From Stutzerimonas stutzeri KOS6 (GTDB taxonomy: Bacteria > Pseudomonadota > Gammaproteobacteria > Pseudomonadales > Pseudomonadaceae): 64,000 nt of DNA. Both the position numbers and the translations under genes were made by a program. Numbering within the stretch: position 1 is the stretch's first letter; every line of letters starts with the position of its first letter. Below are positions 50,015 to 59,729 of the stretch, piece after piece. The notes below the pieces were generated by a model. That model worked only from the letters and a program-made list of their open reading frames with translations. It was not told the DNA's origin and did no database searches. The stretch lies in assembly GCF_000307775.2 (NCBI RefSeq), contig NZ_KK020677.1, forward strand, positions 66,220 through 130,219, given 5' to 3'.

Positions 50015-51863
50015 GCGGGGCAGGCTCCTGTTTCAGGGGAATATGGCGATAGGCGGGTGGAAAACGCAGGTGTACCCGGGTGCCGCCGCCGGGGCGCAGG
50101 CCGATGCTGATGGTGCCGTTCAGGCTGCTGGCACGCTCCTGCAGAATGATCAGGCCGTAGTGGCCGGCTCGCTGTTCTTCCGGGCGAATGCCGATGCCGT
50201 CGTCCTCGACCTTCACGTGGATGGTGCCGTTGCCGTCCTGCGTCAGGTTCAGCCAGCAATGGTTCGCCTCGGCGTGCTTGACCACGTTGCTCAGCGCCTC
50301 GCGGACGATCTGCAGGCCATGCACCTCCTCGTTGGGGGTGAGCGGGCAGTGGTCCAGACGATAGTCGATGTCGATCTGCAGGCCGGAATTGGCACCGAAC
50401 TCCTCGACCGTCGCCTGCAGCGCCGGTCGCAGGCCCGGCTCGTTGACCTTGATGCGGAAGGTGGTCAGCAGTTCGCGCAGCTGGCGGTAGGCGGCGTTGA
50501 GCCCCTGGTCGATCTGCTGCACGCTGTCGTCCAGCTGCGTCTGGCTGCTGTCCTTCTGCATCAGTCGCTTGAGCCTCGCCAGCTGCAGCTTCTGCGCGGA
50601 CAGCGCCTGGGCCAGCGAGTCGTGCAGTTCGCGGGCGATCACCGCGCGTTCCTCCATCAGCGCCAGGCGGGCCTGTTTCTGGCCGAGCTGCGCCAGGCTC
50701 AGCGATGCGGCGAACAGGTCGGCCAGGGTCGTCAGTAGCAGCGTCTGCCAGGCTTCCAGGGGGGCGCCAGGCGGATGGGCAACGCGCAGCGAACCCAGGT
50801 CATCCTGCCCCGAGCGCAACTCGAAGGTGACCAGTTCTTCCCCGCTCGGCAACCGGGCAGACTGGTTGACCAGGCAGGCGTCGCACTGTGGCAGCTTGCA
50901 GTACTCCGGTGGCAGCAGATCGCGTGACGTCATCGCGGTGTGGCTGCCCGCCTCGGCGGAGCGATTCAGGCACAGCGAGATCGGCCCGGTGCCAAGGATC
51001 TGCTGCACCTTGTGAAGCAGCGATCCCATCATGTGGGCCGGGTCGTCCGGCTGGCTGTAGAGCATTCGGGCGCTGTTGAACAGCAGTTGCAGTGTGGCGT
51101 TGCTGCGAGTCAGGGCAGCGGTCTTCTCGTCGACCTTCTGCTCCATGTCCGCATAGAGACTGGCCAGCTCCTGACTCATCTGGTTGAGCGTGCGTGCCAG
51201 CAGGCTCAGTTCGGTTTCGCCGGGGATCTGCACCTGGCCGCTGAAGTCCCCTTTGCCGACGTCGCGGGCCATCTTGGTCAGGCTGCGCAGCGGCGTGGCC
51301 AGGTTGTTGTGCAGGCCGTAGATCAGCACGAAGGCAATCAGCACGATGATGAACAGGGTTCCCGCCTGCATGGCCCGGATGACGCCGAGCTTGCCCTCGG
51401 ATGCTTCCTGCAGCGTGCGCACGAAGCCATCCAGTTCGCTGACGAACGCCGGAGCCTCCCGACGGTATTCCTGCAGCCGTGCCGGTTGCGCATCTAGGAG
51501 AGGGCGCATGCGTGCCTGCCAATGCTGCAGCACACCGGCGTGCAGGGCCGGCAGTTGGGTACTGCCGTGGCGGTGCAGGGCCGAGCGCAGAGAGGCCGAA
51601 AGCAAGGTCTGTTCGAGGGTGGCGATGCGCTCTTCGAGCAGCCTCTGTGGGCCCTGCTCCGCGGTGAAGGCCAGTCGGTAGGCCTGCATGCGCAGGCTGC
51701 CGGCCTGGTTGATCGCTTCGGCGTCGCCTTCCAGGGCATCCGCCAGATAGAGGCTGGCAAGCATGCTGACCAGGGAAAAACCGATGATCACCACGAAGGC
51801 CACGAGGGTGTTGAACACGATCGAGTGGCGGGTGGAGAGCTGCTCGTTTTCGGGTAGGGACAT
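49944..51863 (-). CDS. narX: Nitrate/nitrite sensor kinase NarX
   Basis: 639 residues from the ATG at 51863; upstream ATGs at 51908 and 51941 are possible. First span ~15-38, then the periplasmic sensor with the P-box [14 protein letters not shown] (residues ~51-64) that binds nitrate, second span ~175-195, HAMP linker, and the Cys cluster CKLPQCDAC of NarX-type sensors. HisKA_3 H-box [19 protein letters not shown] and HATPase ([19 protein letters not shown]). Phosphorylates NarL. The last ~23 residues read through the narL start region. Confidence 0.94.
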   Translation of the reverse strand: MSLPENEQLSTRHSIVFNTLVAFVVIIGFSLVSMLASLYLADALEGDAEAINQAGSLRMQAYRLAFTAEQGPQRLLEERIATLEQTLLSASLRSALHRHGSTQLPALHAGVLQHWQARMRPLLDAQPARLQEYRREAPAFVSELDGFVRTLQEASEGKLGVIRAMQAGTLFIIVLIAFVLIYGLHNNLATPLRSLTKMARDVGKGDFSGQVQIPGETELSLLARTLNQMSQELASLYADMEQKVDEKTAALTRSNATLQLLFNSARMLYSQPDDPAHMMGSLLHKVQQILGTGPISLCLNRSAEAGSHTAMTSRDLLPPEYCKLPQCDACLVNQSARLPSGEELVTFELRSGQDDLGSLRVAHPPGAPLEAWQTLLLTTLADLFAASLSLAQLGQKQARLALMEERAVIARELHDSLAQALSAQKLQLARLKRLMQKDSSQTQLDDSVQQIDQGLNAAYRQLRELLTTFRIKVNEPGLRPALQATVEEFGANSGLQIDIDYRLDHCPLTPNEEVHGLQIVREALSNVVKHAEANHCWLNLTQDGNGTIHVKVEDDGIGIRPEEQRAGHYGLIILQERASSLNGTISIGLRPGGGTRVHLRFPPAYRHIPLKQEPAPHERRDNHTNPAGRRPSHDASGSA

Positions 51864-52032
51864 GGTCGAATCGTCGCTCGGGCGGTAGCGCATTCTGCGC
51901 TCAGTCATGAGCGCTGGCCATGCTGCGGGATGTACTCCCAATGCATTCGGCTTCCTCCGAGGGCCTCTCGAGGCATTCGTTTCGGATTATTAAGCTATTG
52001 ATATTGTTATATTTTTTACGTTCAAAACGGAG

Positions 52033-52048
52033 TACCCCATTGGAGGTA
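52033..52048. promoter_or_regulatory. NarL-type 7-2-7 site in the narX-narK interval
   Basis: TACCCCA-TT-GGAGGTA: two inverted heptamers two bases apart, 12 of 14 against TACYYMT-N2-AKRRGTA. Centre is 52 bases upstream of the ANR/DNR box centre and 147 bases before the narK ATG. Fits nitrate activation of narK by the adjacent NarL. Confidence 0.6.
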
Positions 52049-52085
52049 TGAGGCGGGCATCAAACAAAATGCCACCGGCCGTGTA

Positions 52086-52099
52086 TTGACCCGGGTCAA
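52086..52099 (+). promoter_or_regulatory. ANR/DNR box upstream of narK
   Basis: TTGAC-CCGG-GTCAA, a perfect palindrome of the TTGAC-N4-GTCAA type used by ANR and DNR in pseudomonads, centred 95 bases before the narK ATG. Expected to give anaerobic or NO-dependent activation of the narK-narGHJI series. The A/T-rich stretch at 51990-52020 just upstream could host a bending protein. Confidence 0.75.
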
Positions 52100-52187
52100 A
52101 TTCGGATCGATCCCCCCCGCTTAGCGTGCGAGCCATTCCTGATCCCGCTGCGTATGCCAGCGGGGTCCTGCGCCAAGAGGATCGACC

Positions 52188-53789
52188 ATGAGCAATATCG
52201 AAAAGTGGGACGTGGAGGACCAGACATTCTGGGACACCACCGGCAAGCGGATCGCCAATCGCAATCTGTGGATCTCCATTCCGAGCCTGCTGATGGGCTT
52301 CGCCATCTGGCTGATGTGGGGCATCGTCACGGTGCAGATGCTCAACCTGGGCTTTCCCTTCTCGCCCGCCGAGCTGTTCACCCTGACCGCGATCTCCGGC
52401 CTTACCGGTGCCACGCTGCGCATTCCGGCGTCGTTCATGATCCGCATCGCCGGTGGACGCAACACCATCTTCCTGACCACCGCGCTGCTGATGATTCCCG
52501 CCGCTGGCGCTGGTATCGCCCTGCAGAGTCAGGACACGCCGCTCTGGGTATTCCAGTTTCTGGCCTTCCTCTCCGGCATCGGCGGCGGCAACTTTGCCTG
52601 CTCGATGAGCAACATCAGCAGCTTCTTCCCGAAGAACCAGCAAGGTCTGGCGCTGGGGCTGAACGCCGGGCTCGGCAACTTCGGCGTGACCACCATGCAG
52701 ATCCTGATTCCGCTGGTGATGACCGCCGGCGTGTTCGGCGCGCTGGCCGGTGCACCGATGGAGCTGCTCAAGGACAGCGGAACACTGATCGGCAAGATCG
52801 CGGCCGGCACCGATACCTGGATCCAGAACGCCGGCTGGGTCTGGTTGCTGTTCCTGGTGCCACTGGCCTTCGCCGGCTGGTTCGGCATGAACAACCTGCT
52901 GGTGATTTCGCCCACGCCGGGTTACCCGCTGAACGCCTTCGGAAAGATTCTCGGCCTTTACGCGGTGGCCTTCATCGCCGCGGCGATCGGCCTGTATCTC
53001 TACCTGCCCGCACCGACCGGTCTCGGCGTACTGAACATGTGGGGCGTGATGCTGCTCACCATCGGCGCGACGCTCGGCATGCTGCGCCTGCTGCCGGGCA
53101 GCATCAGCCCGAACATCAAGCGCCAGTTCACGATCTTCCGCGACAAGCACACCTGGTCGATGAGCATCCTCTACATCCTGACCTTCGGCTCATTCATCGG
53201 CTTCTCCATGGCGCTGCCGCTGTCGATCACAGTGATCTTCGGCTTCATGAACGAAGTCGGTGCCGACGGTGTGGTGACCCGTGTCGCCAACCCCAATGCA
53301 CCGAGTGCGCTGACCTACGCCTGGATCGGCCCGTTCATCGGTGCCCTGATCCGTCCGCTGGGCGGCTGGATCTCCGACAAGGTCGGCGGCTCCATCGTCA
53401 CCCAGGTGATCTCGGTGGTGATGGTCGCTGCTTCGGTCGCCGCCGGCTATGTGATGCAGCAGGCCTATGGCTCGGCTCAGCCGGAAGAGTACTTCTTCCT
53501 GTTCCTGGTGCTGTTCCTGGTGCTGTTCGCGGCCAGCGGCATCGGCAACGGCTCCACCTTCCGCACCATCGGCGTGATCTACGACCGCGAGAAGGCCGGC
53601 CCGGTACTCGGCTGGACCTCCGCCGTTGCCGCCTACGGCTCCTTCGTCGCGCCGATCGTGATCGGCGAACAGGTCAAGGCCGGTACTCCCGAGGTGGCCA
53701 TGTACGGCTTCGCGGTGTTCTACGCGCTGTGCCTGATCCTCAACTGGTGGTTCTACCTGCGCCGCAACGCCTACGTGAAGAACCCCTGA
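52188..53789 (+). CDS. narK: Nitrate/nitrite transporter, NarK type (first copy)
   Basis: 533 residues, ATG after AGAGGATCGACC. MFS transporter with 12 spans and longer loops than usual (residues ~180-205 and ~355-375). Nitrate signatures: GIGGGNFACSMSNISSFFPKNQQGLALGLNAGLGNFGV near residue 130 and AASGIGNGSTFRTIGVIYDREKAGPVLGWTSAVAAYGSF near 447. Likely nitrate uptake or nitrate/nitrite exchange at the inner membrane for respiration. First gene of the narK-usp-narK-narGHJI-ppiC series, behind a NarL site and an ANR/DNR box. Confidence 0.94.
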   Translation: MSNIEKWDVEDQTFWDTTGKRIANRNLWISIPSLLMGFAIWLMWGIVTVQMLNLGFPFSPAELFTLTAISGLTGATLRIPASFMIRIAGGRNTIFLTTALLMIPAAGAGIALQSQDTPLWVFQFLAFLSGIGGGNFACSMSNISSFFPKNQQGLALGLNAGLGNFGVTTMQILIPLVMTAGVFGALAGAPMELLKDSGTLIGKIAAGTDTWIQNAGWVWLLFLVPLAFAGWFGMNNLLVISPTPGYPLNAFGKILGLYAVAFIAAAIGLYLYLPAPTGLGVLNMWGVMLLTIGATLGMLRLLPGSISPNIKRQFTIFRDKHTWSMSILYILTFGSFIGFSMALPLSITVIFGFMNEVGADGVVTRVANPNAPSALTYAWIGPFIGALIRPLGGWISDKVGGSIVTQVISVVMVAASVAAGYVMQQAYGSAQPEEYFFLFLVLFLVLFAASGIGNGSTFRTIGVIYDREKAGPVLGWTSAVAAYGSFVAPIVIGEQVKAGTPEVAMYGFAVFYALCLILNWWFYLRRNAYVKNP

Positions 53790-53804
53790 GTCCGGAGAGC
53801 CGCC

Positions 53805-54263
53805 ATGAAAATCATGATTGCCTACGACAACTCGCGTAACGCCAGGAAAGCCCTGGACGCCACCCTCGAGATGTTCGGTCCGCTGAAGCCACTGGTCATG
53901 CTGATCGGCGTGGTGGAAGAAACCCGCGACACCAGCGATTCGGCGGTCGAGCTCTACGAGCGCGCACGTCGCGAATTCCAGGCCTTCCTGCAGGAGGCGG
54001 CGGCCAAGGTCAGCGCCTTCGGCCTGGACGTCGATGTGATCCTCGCCGAAGGCGACGCCCGCAAGATGATTCTCAAGGCCGCCGAGCACAAGAAGCCCGA
54101 CCTGCTGGTGATCGCGCGGCATTCCAACGAACCGGACGGCGGCTTCATCTCCCGCTCGCTGAATCTGCTGGTCGACGAGCTCGACTACATGACCTTCGGT
54201 AGCGTCAGCGCCTTCCTGGCCCGCCGGGCGCCTTGCCCGGTCCTGATTCAAGCCTGCCCCTGA
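53805..54263 (+). CDS. Universal stress protein family
   Basis: 152 residues, GGAGAGCCGCC before the ATG, 15 bases after the first narK. UspA fold: MIAYDNSRNARKALDATLEMFG at the start and LVIARHSNEP...GSVSAFLARRAPCPVLI at the end. The ATP-binding G-x2-G-x9-G(S/T) is incomplete (only the last GS is clear), so nucleotide binding is uncertain. Its position between two nitrate transporters implies anaerobic co-expression; Usp proteins are known anaerobic survival factors in pseudomonads. Confidence 0.88.
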   Translation: MKIMIAYDNSRNARKALDATLEMFGPLKPLVMLIGVVEETRDTSDSAVELYERARREFQAFLQEAAAKVSAFGLDVDVILAEGDARKMILKAAEHKKPDLLVIARHSNEPDGGFISRSLNLLVDELDYMTFGSVSAFLARRAPCPVLIQACP

Positions 54264-54277
54264 GTGAGGAGCTCAAC

Positions 54278-55765
54278 ATGAGAGTTTCTACGCTGTTCGA
54301 ATGGAAGCGCCCCGAGATCCGGGCCCTGCATCTGACCTGGATCGCCTTCTATATCTGCTTCTTCGTCTGGTTCGGCATGGCGCCGCTGGCCTCGAGCATG
54401 CTGAAAAGCGTGAACTGGCTGACGCCCGAGGACCTCAAGCTGTTCGCCATCGCCAACGTCGCGCTGACCATTCCGGCGCGCATCCTGGTCGGCATGGCGC
54501 TCGACCACTGGGGCCCGCGCCGGGTGTTCTCGGTGCTGCTGGTGGTGATGGCTGCGCCCGCGCTGTTCTTCGCCTTCGGTGACAGCCGCGTCCAGCTGCT
54601 GGTGTCGCGGCTGATCCTCAGCTCCATCGGTGCCAGCTTCGTGGTCGGCATCCACATGACCGCCATGTGGTTCAAGCCCAGGGACATCGGCTTCGCCGAG
54701 GGTTTCTACGCCGGCTGGGGCAACTTCGGTTCCGCCGCGGCGGCCATGAGCCTGCCGGCCATCGCCATCCATGCCTTCGGTGGTCCGGAAGGCTGGCGCT
54801 GGGCGATCGCCAGCTCGGCGATCATCATGGCCGTCTACGGCGTTTACTACTGGTTCGCGCTCACCGACGGCCCGGTTGGTACCGTGCACCGCAAGCCGCA
54901 CAAGGCCAGCGCGCTGGAGGTCAGCACCTGGGCGGACATGATCAAGCTGATCATCTGGACCATTCCCATGGTCGGCGTGCTCGGCATCCTGGTCTGGCGC
55001 ATCGAGAAGCTGGGTTACCTCGGTTCCACCGGCGCGCTGATCAGCTATGCGGTGATCGCGCTGGTGGTGATCTTCCAGGTGGTGCAGATCCTGCGGGTCA
55101 ACGTGCCGATCCTGAAGAAGGGTGTGCCGGAGGACGACAAGTACCCCTTCAACACCGTGGCCGCGCTCAATTCCACCTACTTCGCCAACTTCGGTGCGGA
55201 ACTGGCGGTGGTGTCGATGCTGCCGATGTTCTTCGAACTGACCTGGGGCCTGACCCCGACCACCGCGGGCATCATCGCCGCCTCCTTCGCCTTCGTGAAC
55301 CTGGTGGCGCGGCCCATGGGCGGGCTGGTTTCCGACCGCTTCGGCAACCGCCGCTTCGTCATGCTCGCCTACATGCTCGGCATCGCCGTCGGCTTCTTCC
55401 TGATGGGGCTGATGAACGCGTCCTGGCCGCTGATCGTCGCCGTCGCCATCACCGTGGCCTGCTCGATGTTCGTCCAGGGCGCCGAGGGCGCGACCTTCGG
55501 CATCATTCCCTCGATCAAGCGCCGGGTCACCGGGCAGATCTCCGGCATGGCCGGGGCCTACGGCAACGTCGGTGCCGTCTGCTACCTGACCCTCTACACC
55601 TTCGTGACCCCCTCGCAGTTCTTCATGGTGATTGCCGCCGGTGCGTTCGTCAGCTTCGGGCTCTGCCTGCTCTGGCTGAAGGAGCCCGAGGGGGCGTTCT
55701 CCGACGAGTACTACGTGTCCAGCGTCGACCGCGAGCTGGAGGCCCGCCAGAAGCTCGCGTCCTGA
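54278..55765 (+). CDS. narK: Nitrate/nitrite transporter, NarK type (second copy)
   Basis: 495 residues from the ATG at 54278 (GTGAGGAGCTC upstream). MFS of 12 spans: FVWFGMAPLASSMLKSVNWLTPEDLK near residue 35, RILVGMALDHWGPRRVFSVLL near 67, GWGNFGSAAAAMSLPAIA near 148 and GATFGIIPSIKRRVTGQISGMAGAYGNVGAVCYL near 408, the paired NarK motifs. Clearly different from the first copy, so the pair may split nitrate import and nitrite export. Followed 105 bases later by narG, with a strong hairpin between. Confidence 0.94.
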   Translation: MRVSTLFEWKRPEIRALHLTWIAFYICFFVWFGMAPLASSMLKSVNWLTPEDLKLFAIANVALTIPARILVGMALDHWGPRRVFSVLLVVMAAPALFFAFGDSRVQLLVSRLILSSIGASFVVGIHMTAMWFKPRDIGFAEGFYAGWGNFGSAAAAMSLPAIAIHAFGGPEGWRWAIASSAIIMAVYGVYYWFALTDGPVGTVHRKPHKASALEVSTWADMIKLIIWTIPMVGVLGILVWRIEKLGYLGSTGALISYAVIALVVIFQVVQILRVNVPILKKGVPEDDKYPFNTVAALNSTYFANFGAELAVVSMLPMFFELTWGLTPTTAGIIAASFAFVNLVARPMGGLVSDRFGNRRFVMLAYMLGIAVGFFLMGLMNASWPLIVAVAITVACSMFVQGAEGATFGIIPSIKRRVTGQISGMAGAYGNVGAVCYLTLYTFVTPSQFFMVIAAGAFVSFGLCLLWLKEPEGAFSDEYYVSSVDRELEARQKLAS

Positions 55766-55782
55766 GGTTGCACCGAACGAAT

Positions 55783-55804
55783 GCGCCAGCCACCCGGCTG
55801 GCGC
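55783..55804 (+). terminator. Hairpin between narK and narG
   Basis: Perfect 9-bp stem GCGCCAGCC / GGCTGGCGC with a 4-base loop, 17 bases after the narK stop and 66 before the narG ATG. No T-run follows, so mRNA processing or 3'-end protection is as likely as termination. Confidence 0.55.
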
Positions 55805-55869
55805 AAGCCGAGATTGATAAGCCGACCGGTCGGGCCAGTGGTTCGCAACCGGAGTGAGGAGAGAAACCA

Positions 55870-58800
55870 ATGAGCCACTTGCTCGATCAACTGCGCTTCT
55901 TCAACAGGAAGCAAGGCGAGTTCGCCGATGGTCATGGCGAAACCCGCATCGAATCCCGCGACTGGGAGAACGTCTACCGCTCCCGTTGGCAGTACGACAA
56001 GATCGTGCGTTCCACCCACGGGGTGAACTGCACCGGTTCCTGCTCCTGGAAGATCTACGTCAAGAACGGCCTGATCACCTGGGAAACCCAGCAGACCGAC
56101 TACCCGCGTACCCGCAACGACCTGCCCAACCACGAGCCGCGCGGCTGCCCGCGCGGCGCCAGCTACAGCTGGTACATCTACAGCGCCAACCGCCTGAAGT
56201 ACCCCAAGGTGCGCAAGCCGCTGCTCAAGCTGTGGCGTGAGGCGCGGCGCAACATGACCCCGGTGGACGCCTGGGCCAGCATCGTCGAGGACAAGGCCAA
56301 GACCGAGTCCTACAAGAGCAAGCGCGGCATGGGCGGCTTCATCCGCTCCAGCTGGGACGAAGTCAACGAGATCATCGCCGCCGCCAACGTCTACACCGTC
56401 AAGCAGTACGGCCCGGACCGCGTGGTCGGCTTCTCGCCGATCCCGGCCATGTCGATGGTTTCCTACGCGGCCGGTAGCCGCTACCTGTCGCTGATCGGCG
56501 GCGTGTGCCTGAGCTTCTACGACTGGTACTGCGACCTGCCGCCGGCCTCGCCACAGGTGTGGGGCGAGCAGACCGACGTGCCGGAATCGGCCGACTGGTA
56601 CAACTCCAACTACATCATCGCCTGGGGCTCCAACGTCCCGCAGACCCGTACGCCGGACGCGCACTTCTTCACCGAGGTCCGCTACAAGGGCACCAAGACC
56701 GTGGCGATCACGCCGGACTACGCCGAAGTCGCCAAGCTGACCGACCTCTGGCTCAACCCCAAGCAGGGCACCGACGCCGCGCTGGCCCAGGCCTTCGCCC
56801 ACGTCATCTTCAAGGAATTCCACCTCGAAAAGCCGAGCGCCTACTTCCGTGACTACGCCAAGCGCTACACCGATCTCCCGGTGCTGGTGCGTCTGAACGA
56901 GAAGGACGGCAGCTACATCGCCGACCGCTTCCTGCGCGCTTCGGATCTCGCCGACAACCTCGGCCAGGAGAACAACCCCGAGTGGAAGACCATCGCCGTC
57001 GACGGCAGCACCGGCGAGCTGGTTTCGCCGCTCGGCTCCATCGGTTACCGCTGGGGCGAGAAGGGCAAGTGGAACATCGAAGCCCGCGAAGGCAAGGACG
57101 GCCGTGACGTCGACCTCGCCCTGACCCAGATCGATGGCGGCGAGACGGCCGAGGTCGCCTTCCCGTACTTCGGCGGCATCCTCCACGAGCACTTCCAGCA
57201 CGCCGAAGGCGAGAGCATCCAGCTGCGCCGCGTGCCGGTACGCAGCATCACCCTGGCCGACGGCAGCACCACCAAGGTCGCCACCGTGTTCGACCTGATG
57301 GCCGCCAACCTGGGTATCGACCGTGGCCTGGGTGGCGCCAACGTCGCTTCCAGCTACGACGATGCCAGCGTCCCAGGCACTCCGGCCTGGCAGGAAGTCA
57401 TCACCGGCGTGGCCCGCGAAAAGGCGATCCAGATCGCCCGTGAATTCGCCGACAACGCCGACAAGACCCATGGCCGTTCCATGATCATCGTCGGTGCGGC
57501 GATGAACCACTGGTACCACATGGACATGAACTACCGCGGCCTGATCAACATGCTGATGTTGTGCGGCTGCGTGGGGCAGACCGGTGGTGGCTGGGCGCAC
57601 TACGTGGGTCAGGAAAAGCTGCGTCCGCAGTGCGGCTGGCTGCCGCTGGCCTTCGGCCTCGACTGGCACCGTCCGCCGCGCCAGATGAACGGCACCAGCT
57701 TCTTCTACAACCACAGCTCGCAGTGGCGCCACGAGAAGATGAGCATTCACGAAGTGCTCTCGCCGCTGGCCGACAAGTCGCAGTTCCCCGAGCACATGCT
57801 CGACTACAACATCCGCGCCGAACGCGCCGGCTGGCTGCCGAGCGCGCCGCAGCTCAACCGCAACCCGCTGCAGATCTGCCGTGAAGCCGAAGCCGCCGGC
57901 ATGTCGCCGGTCGACTACGTCACCCAGTCGCTCAAGGACGGTTCGCTGAAGTTCGCCTGTGAGCAGCCGGACAACCCGGATAACTTCCCGCGCAACATGT
58001 TCATCTGGCGCTCCAACCTGCTGGGCAGCTCGGGCAAGGGCCACGAGTACATGCTCAAGTACCTGCTGGGCACCAGGAACGGCGTGATGAACGAGGACCT
58101 CGGCAAGCGCGACGGCTTCAAGCCGCTCGAAGCCGAATGGCAGGACGACGGCGCCATCGGCAAGCTCGACCTGGTCACCACCCTCGACTTCCGCATGTCC
58201 TCGACCTGCGTGTACTCCGACATCGTCCTGCCGACCGCGACCTGGTACGAGAAGGACGACATGAACACTTCGGACATGCACCCCTTCATCCACCCGCTGT
58301 CGGCGGCCATCGACCCGGCCTGGGAAGCGCGTTCGGACTGGGAAATCTACAAGGGCATCGCCAAGTCTTTCTCGAAGATGGCCGAAGGTCATCTGGGCGT
58401 GGAGAAGGATCTGGTCACCGTGCCGCTGCTGCACGACAGCCCCGGCGAACTGGCCCAGCCGTTCGGCGGCACCGACTGGAAGACCGCGGGCGTCGATCCG
58501 CAGCCGGGCAAGAACTGCCCGAACATGACCGTGGTCGAGCGCGACTATCCGGCCACCTACAAGAAATTCAGCTCCCTCGGCCCGCTGCTGGACAAGCTCG
58601 GCAACGGCGGCAAGGGCATCAGCTGGAACACCCAGGATGAAGTCGATTTCCTCGGCGAGCTGAACTACAAGGTGCGCGACGAGGGCGTCAGCCAAGGGCG
58701 TCCGCAGATCGAGTCGGCCATCGACGCGGCCGAGGTCATCCTCAGCCTGGCGCCGGAGACCAACGGTCACGTCGCGGTGAAGGCCTGGGCCGCGCTGTCG

Positions 58801-59625
58801 GAATTCACCGGCCGCGACCACAGCCACCTGGCACTGCCCAAGGAGCACGAGGCGATCCGCTTCCGTGACATCCAGGCGCAGCCGCGCAAGATCATCTCCA
58901 GCCCGACCTGGTCAGGCCTGGAAGACGAGCATGTGTCGTACAACGCCGGCTACACCAACGTCCACGAGTACATCCCGTGGCGCACCATCACCGGCCGCCA
59001 GCAGTTCTTCCAGGATCACCCCTGGATGCAGGCCTTCGGCGAGCAGCTGATGAGCTACCGGCCGCCGATCAACACTCGCACCATCGATTACGTGAAGGGC
59101 AAGAAGAGCAACGGCAACCCCGAGATCGTCCTGAACTGGATCACTCCGCACCAGAAGTGGGGCATCCACAGCACCTACTCGGACAACCTGATCATGCTCA
59201 CCCTCAGCCGTGGCGGCCCGATCGTGTGGATGTCCGAAGTCGATGCCAAGAAGGCCGGCATCGAGGACAACGACTGGATCGAGTGCTTCAACGCCAACGG
59301 TGCCCTGACTGCCCGTGCGGTAGTCAGCCAGCGCGTGATGGAAGGCATGGTGATGATGTACCACGCCCAGGAACGCATCGTGAACGTGCCGGGCGCCGAG
59401 AGCACCAAGACCCGCGGCGGCCACCACAACTCGGTGACCCGCGTGGTGCTCAAGCCCACCCACATGATCGGCGGCTACGCCCAGCAGGCGTACGGCTTCA
59501 ACTACTACGGCACCGTGGGTTGCAACCGCGACGAGTTCGTCGTGGTGCGCAAGATGAACAAGGTCGACTGGCTCGATGGCCCGAATGGGCATGAGCTGCC
59601 GCAACCCCTGCCGCAAGATATCTGA
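55870..59625 (+). CDS. narG: Respiratory nitrate reductase, alpha subunit
   Basis: 1251 residues, GTGAGGAGAGAAACC before the ATG. Molybdenum bis-MGD catalytic subunit of the membrane-bound NarGHI complex on the cytoplasmic side, reducing nitrate to nitrite. The FS0 [4Fe-4S] ligands H50, C54, C58 and C93 are present (HGVNCTGSCSW, RGCPRG); Asp222 in YDWYCDLPPASPQ corresponds to the Mo ligand. WGSNVPQTRTPDAHF and late HQKWGIHSTYSDN blocks are typical. Full family length. Head of the narGHJI cluster. Confidence 0.98.
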   Translation: MSHLLDQLRFFNRKQGEFADGHGETRIESRDWENVYRSRWQYDKIVRSTHGVNCTGSCSWKIYVKNGLITWETQQTDYPRTRNDLPNHEPRGCPRGASYSWYIYSANRLKYPKVRKPLLKLWREARRNMTPVDAWASIVEDKAKTESYKSKRGMGGFIRSSWDEVNEIIAAANVYTVKQYGPDRVVGFSPIPAMSMVSYAAGSRYLSLIGGVCLSFYDWYCDLPPASPQVWGEQTDVPESADWYNSNYIIAWGSNVPQTRTPDAHFFTEVRYKGTKTVAITPDYAEVAKLTDLWLNPKQGTDAALAQAFAHVIFKEFHLEKPSAYFRDYAKRYTDLPVLVRLNEKDGSYIADRFLRASDLADNLGQENNPEWKTIAVDGSTGELVSPLGSIGYRWGEKGKWNIEAREGKDGRDVDLALTQIDGGETAEVAFPYFGGILHEHFQHAEGESIQLRRVPVRSITLADGSTTKVATVFDLMAANLGIDRGLGGANVASSYDDASVPGTPAWQEVITGVAREKAIQIAREFADNADKTHGRSMIIVGAAMNHWYHMDMNYRGLINMLMLCGCVGQTGGGWAHYVGQEKLRPQCGWLPLAFGLDWHRPPRQMNGTSFFYNHSSQWRHEKMSIHEVLSPLADKSQFPEHMLDYNIRAERAGWLPSAPQLNRNPLQICREAEAAGMSPVDYVTQSLKDGSLKFACEQPDNPDNFPRNMFIWRSNLLGSSGKGHEYMLKYLLGTRNGVMNEDLGKRDGFKPLEAEWQDDGAIGKLDLVTTLDFRMSSTCVYSDIVLPTATWYEKDDMNTSDMHPFIHPLSAAIDPAWEARSDWEIYKGIAKSFSKMAEGHLGVEKDLVTVPLLHDSPGELAQPFGGTDWKTAGVDPQPGKNCPNMTVVERDYPATYKKFSSLGPLLDKLGNGGKGISWNTQDEVDFLGELNYKVRDEGVSQGRPQIESAIDAAEVILSLAPETNGHVAVKAWAALSEFTGRDHSHLALPKEHEAIRFRDIQAQPRKIISSPTWSGLEDEHVSYNAGYTNVHEYIPWRTITGRQQFFQDHPWMQAFGEQLMSYRPPINTRTIDYVKGKKSNGNPEIVLNWITPHQKWGIHSTYSDNLIMLTLSRGGPIVWMSEVDAKKAGIEDNDWIECFNANGALTARAVVSQRVMEGMVMMYHAQERIVNVPGAESTKTRGGHHNSVTRVVLKPTHMIGGYAQQAYGFNYYGTVGCNRDEFVVVRKMNKVDWLDGPNGHELPQPLPQDI

Positions 59626-59636
59626 GGAATAAGGCC

Positions 59637-59729
59637 ATGAAGATTCGTTCACCCAAGGTGGCAGCGCATGGTCCCCGGACCCTGCCCGCTCTGAAGATCA
59701 AGGCGCCGGTTGTGGAGGTCGCACAATGA
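59637..59729 (+). CDS. 30-codon ORF between narG and narH
   Basis: ATG at 59637 with GAGGAATAAGG just before it; reads MKIRSPKVAAHGPRTLPALK then IKAPVVEVAQ and stops in an ATGA overlap with the narH ATG. Its first 16 bases match the narH start (59726-59741) with one mismatch, so both proteins begin MKIRS. It may be a remnant of a duplicated narH start, a translational coupler, or a short real peptide. Basic and without a membrane segment. Confidence 0.5.
   Translation: MKIRSPKVAAHGPRTLPALKIKAPVVEVAQ

Noticed and set aside
55711..58848. 1045-residue minus-strand open frame opposite narG
   Set aside because: Composition artefact: high-GC codon use in narG leaves the opposite frame open. No start signal or family motif, and narG is certain.
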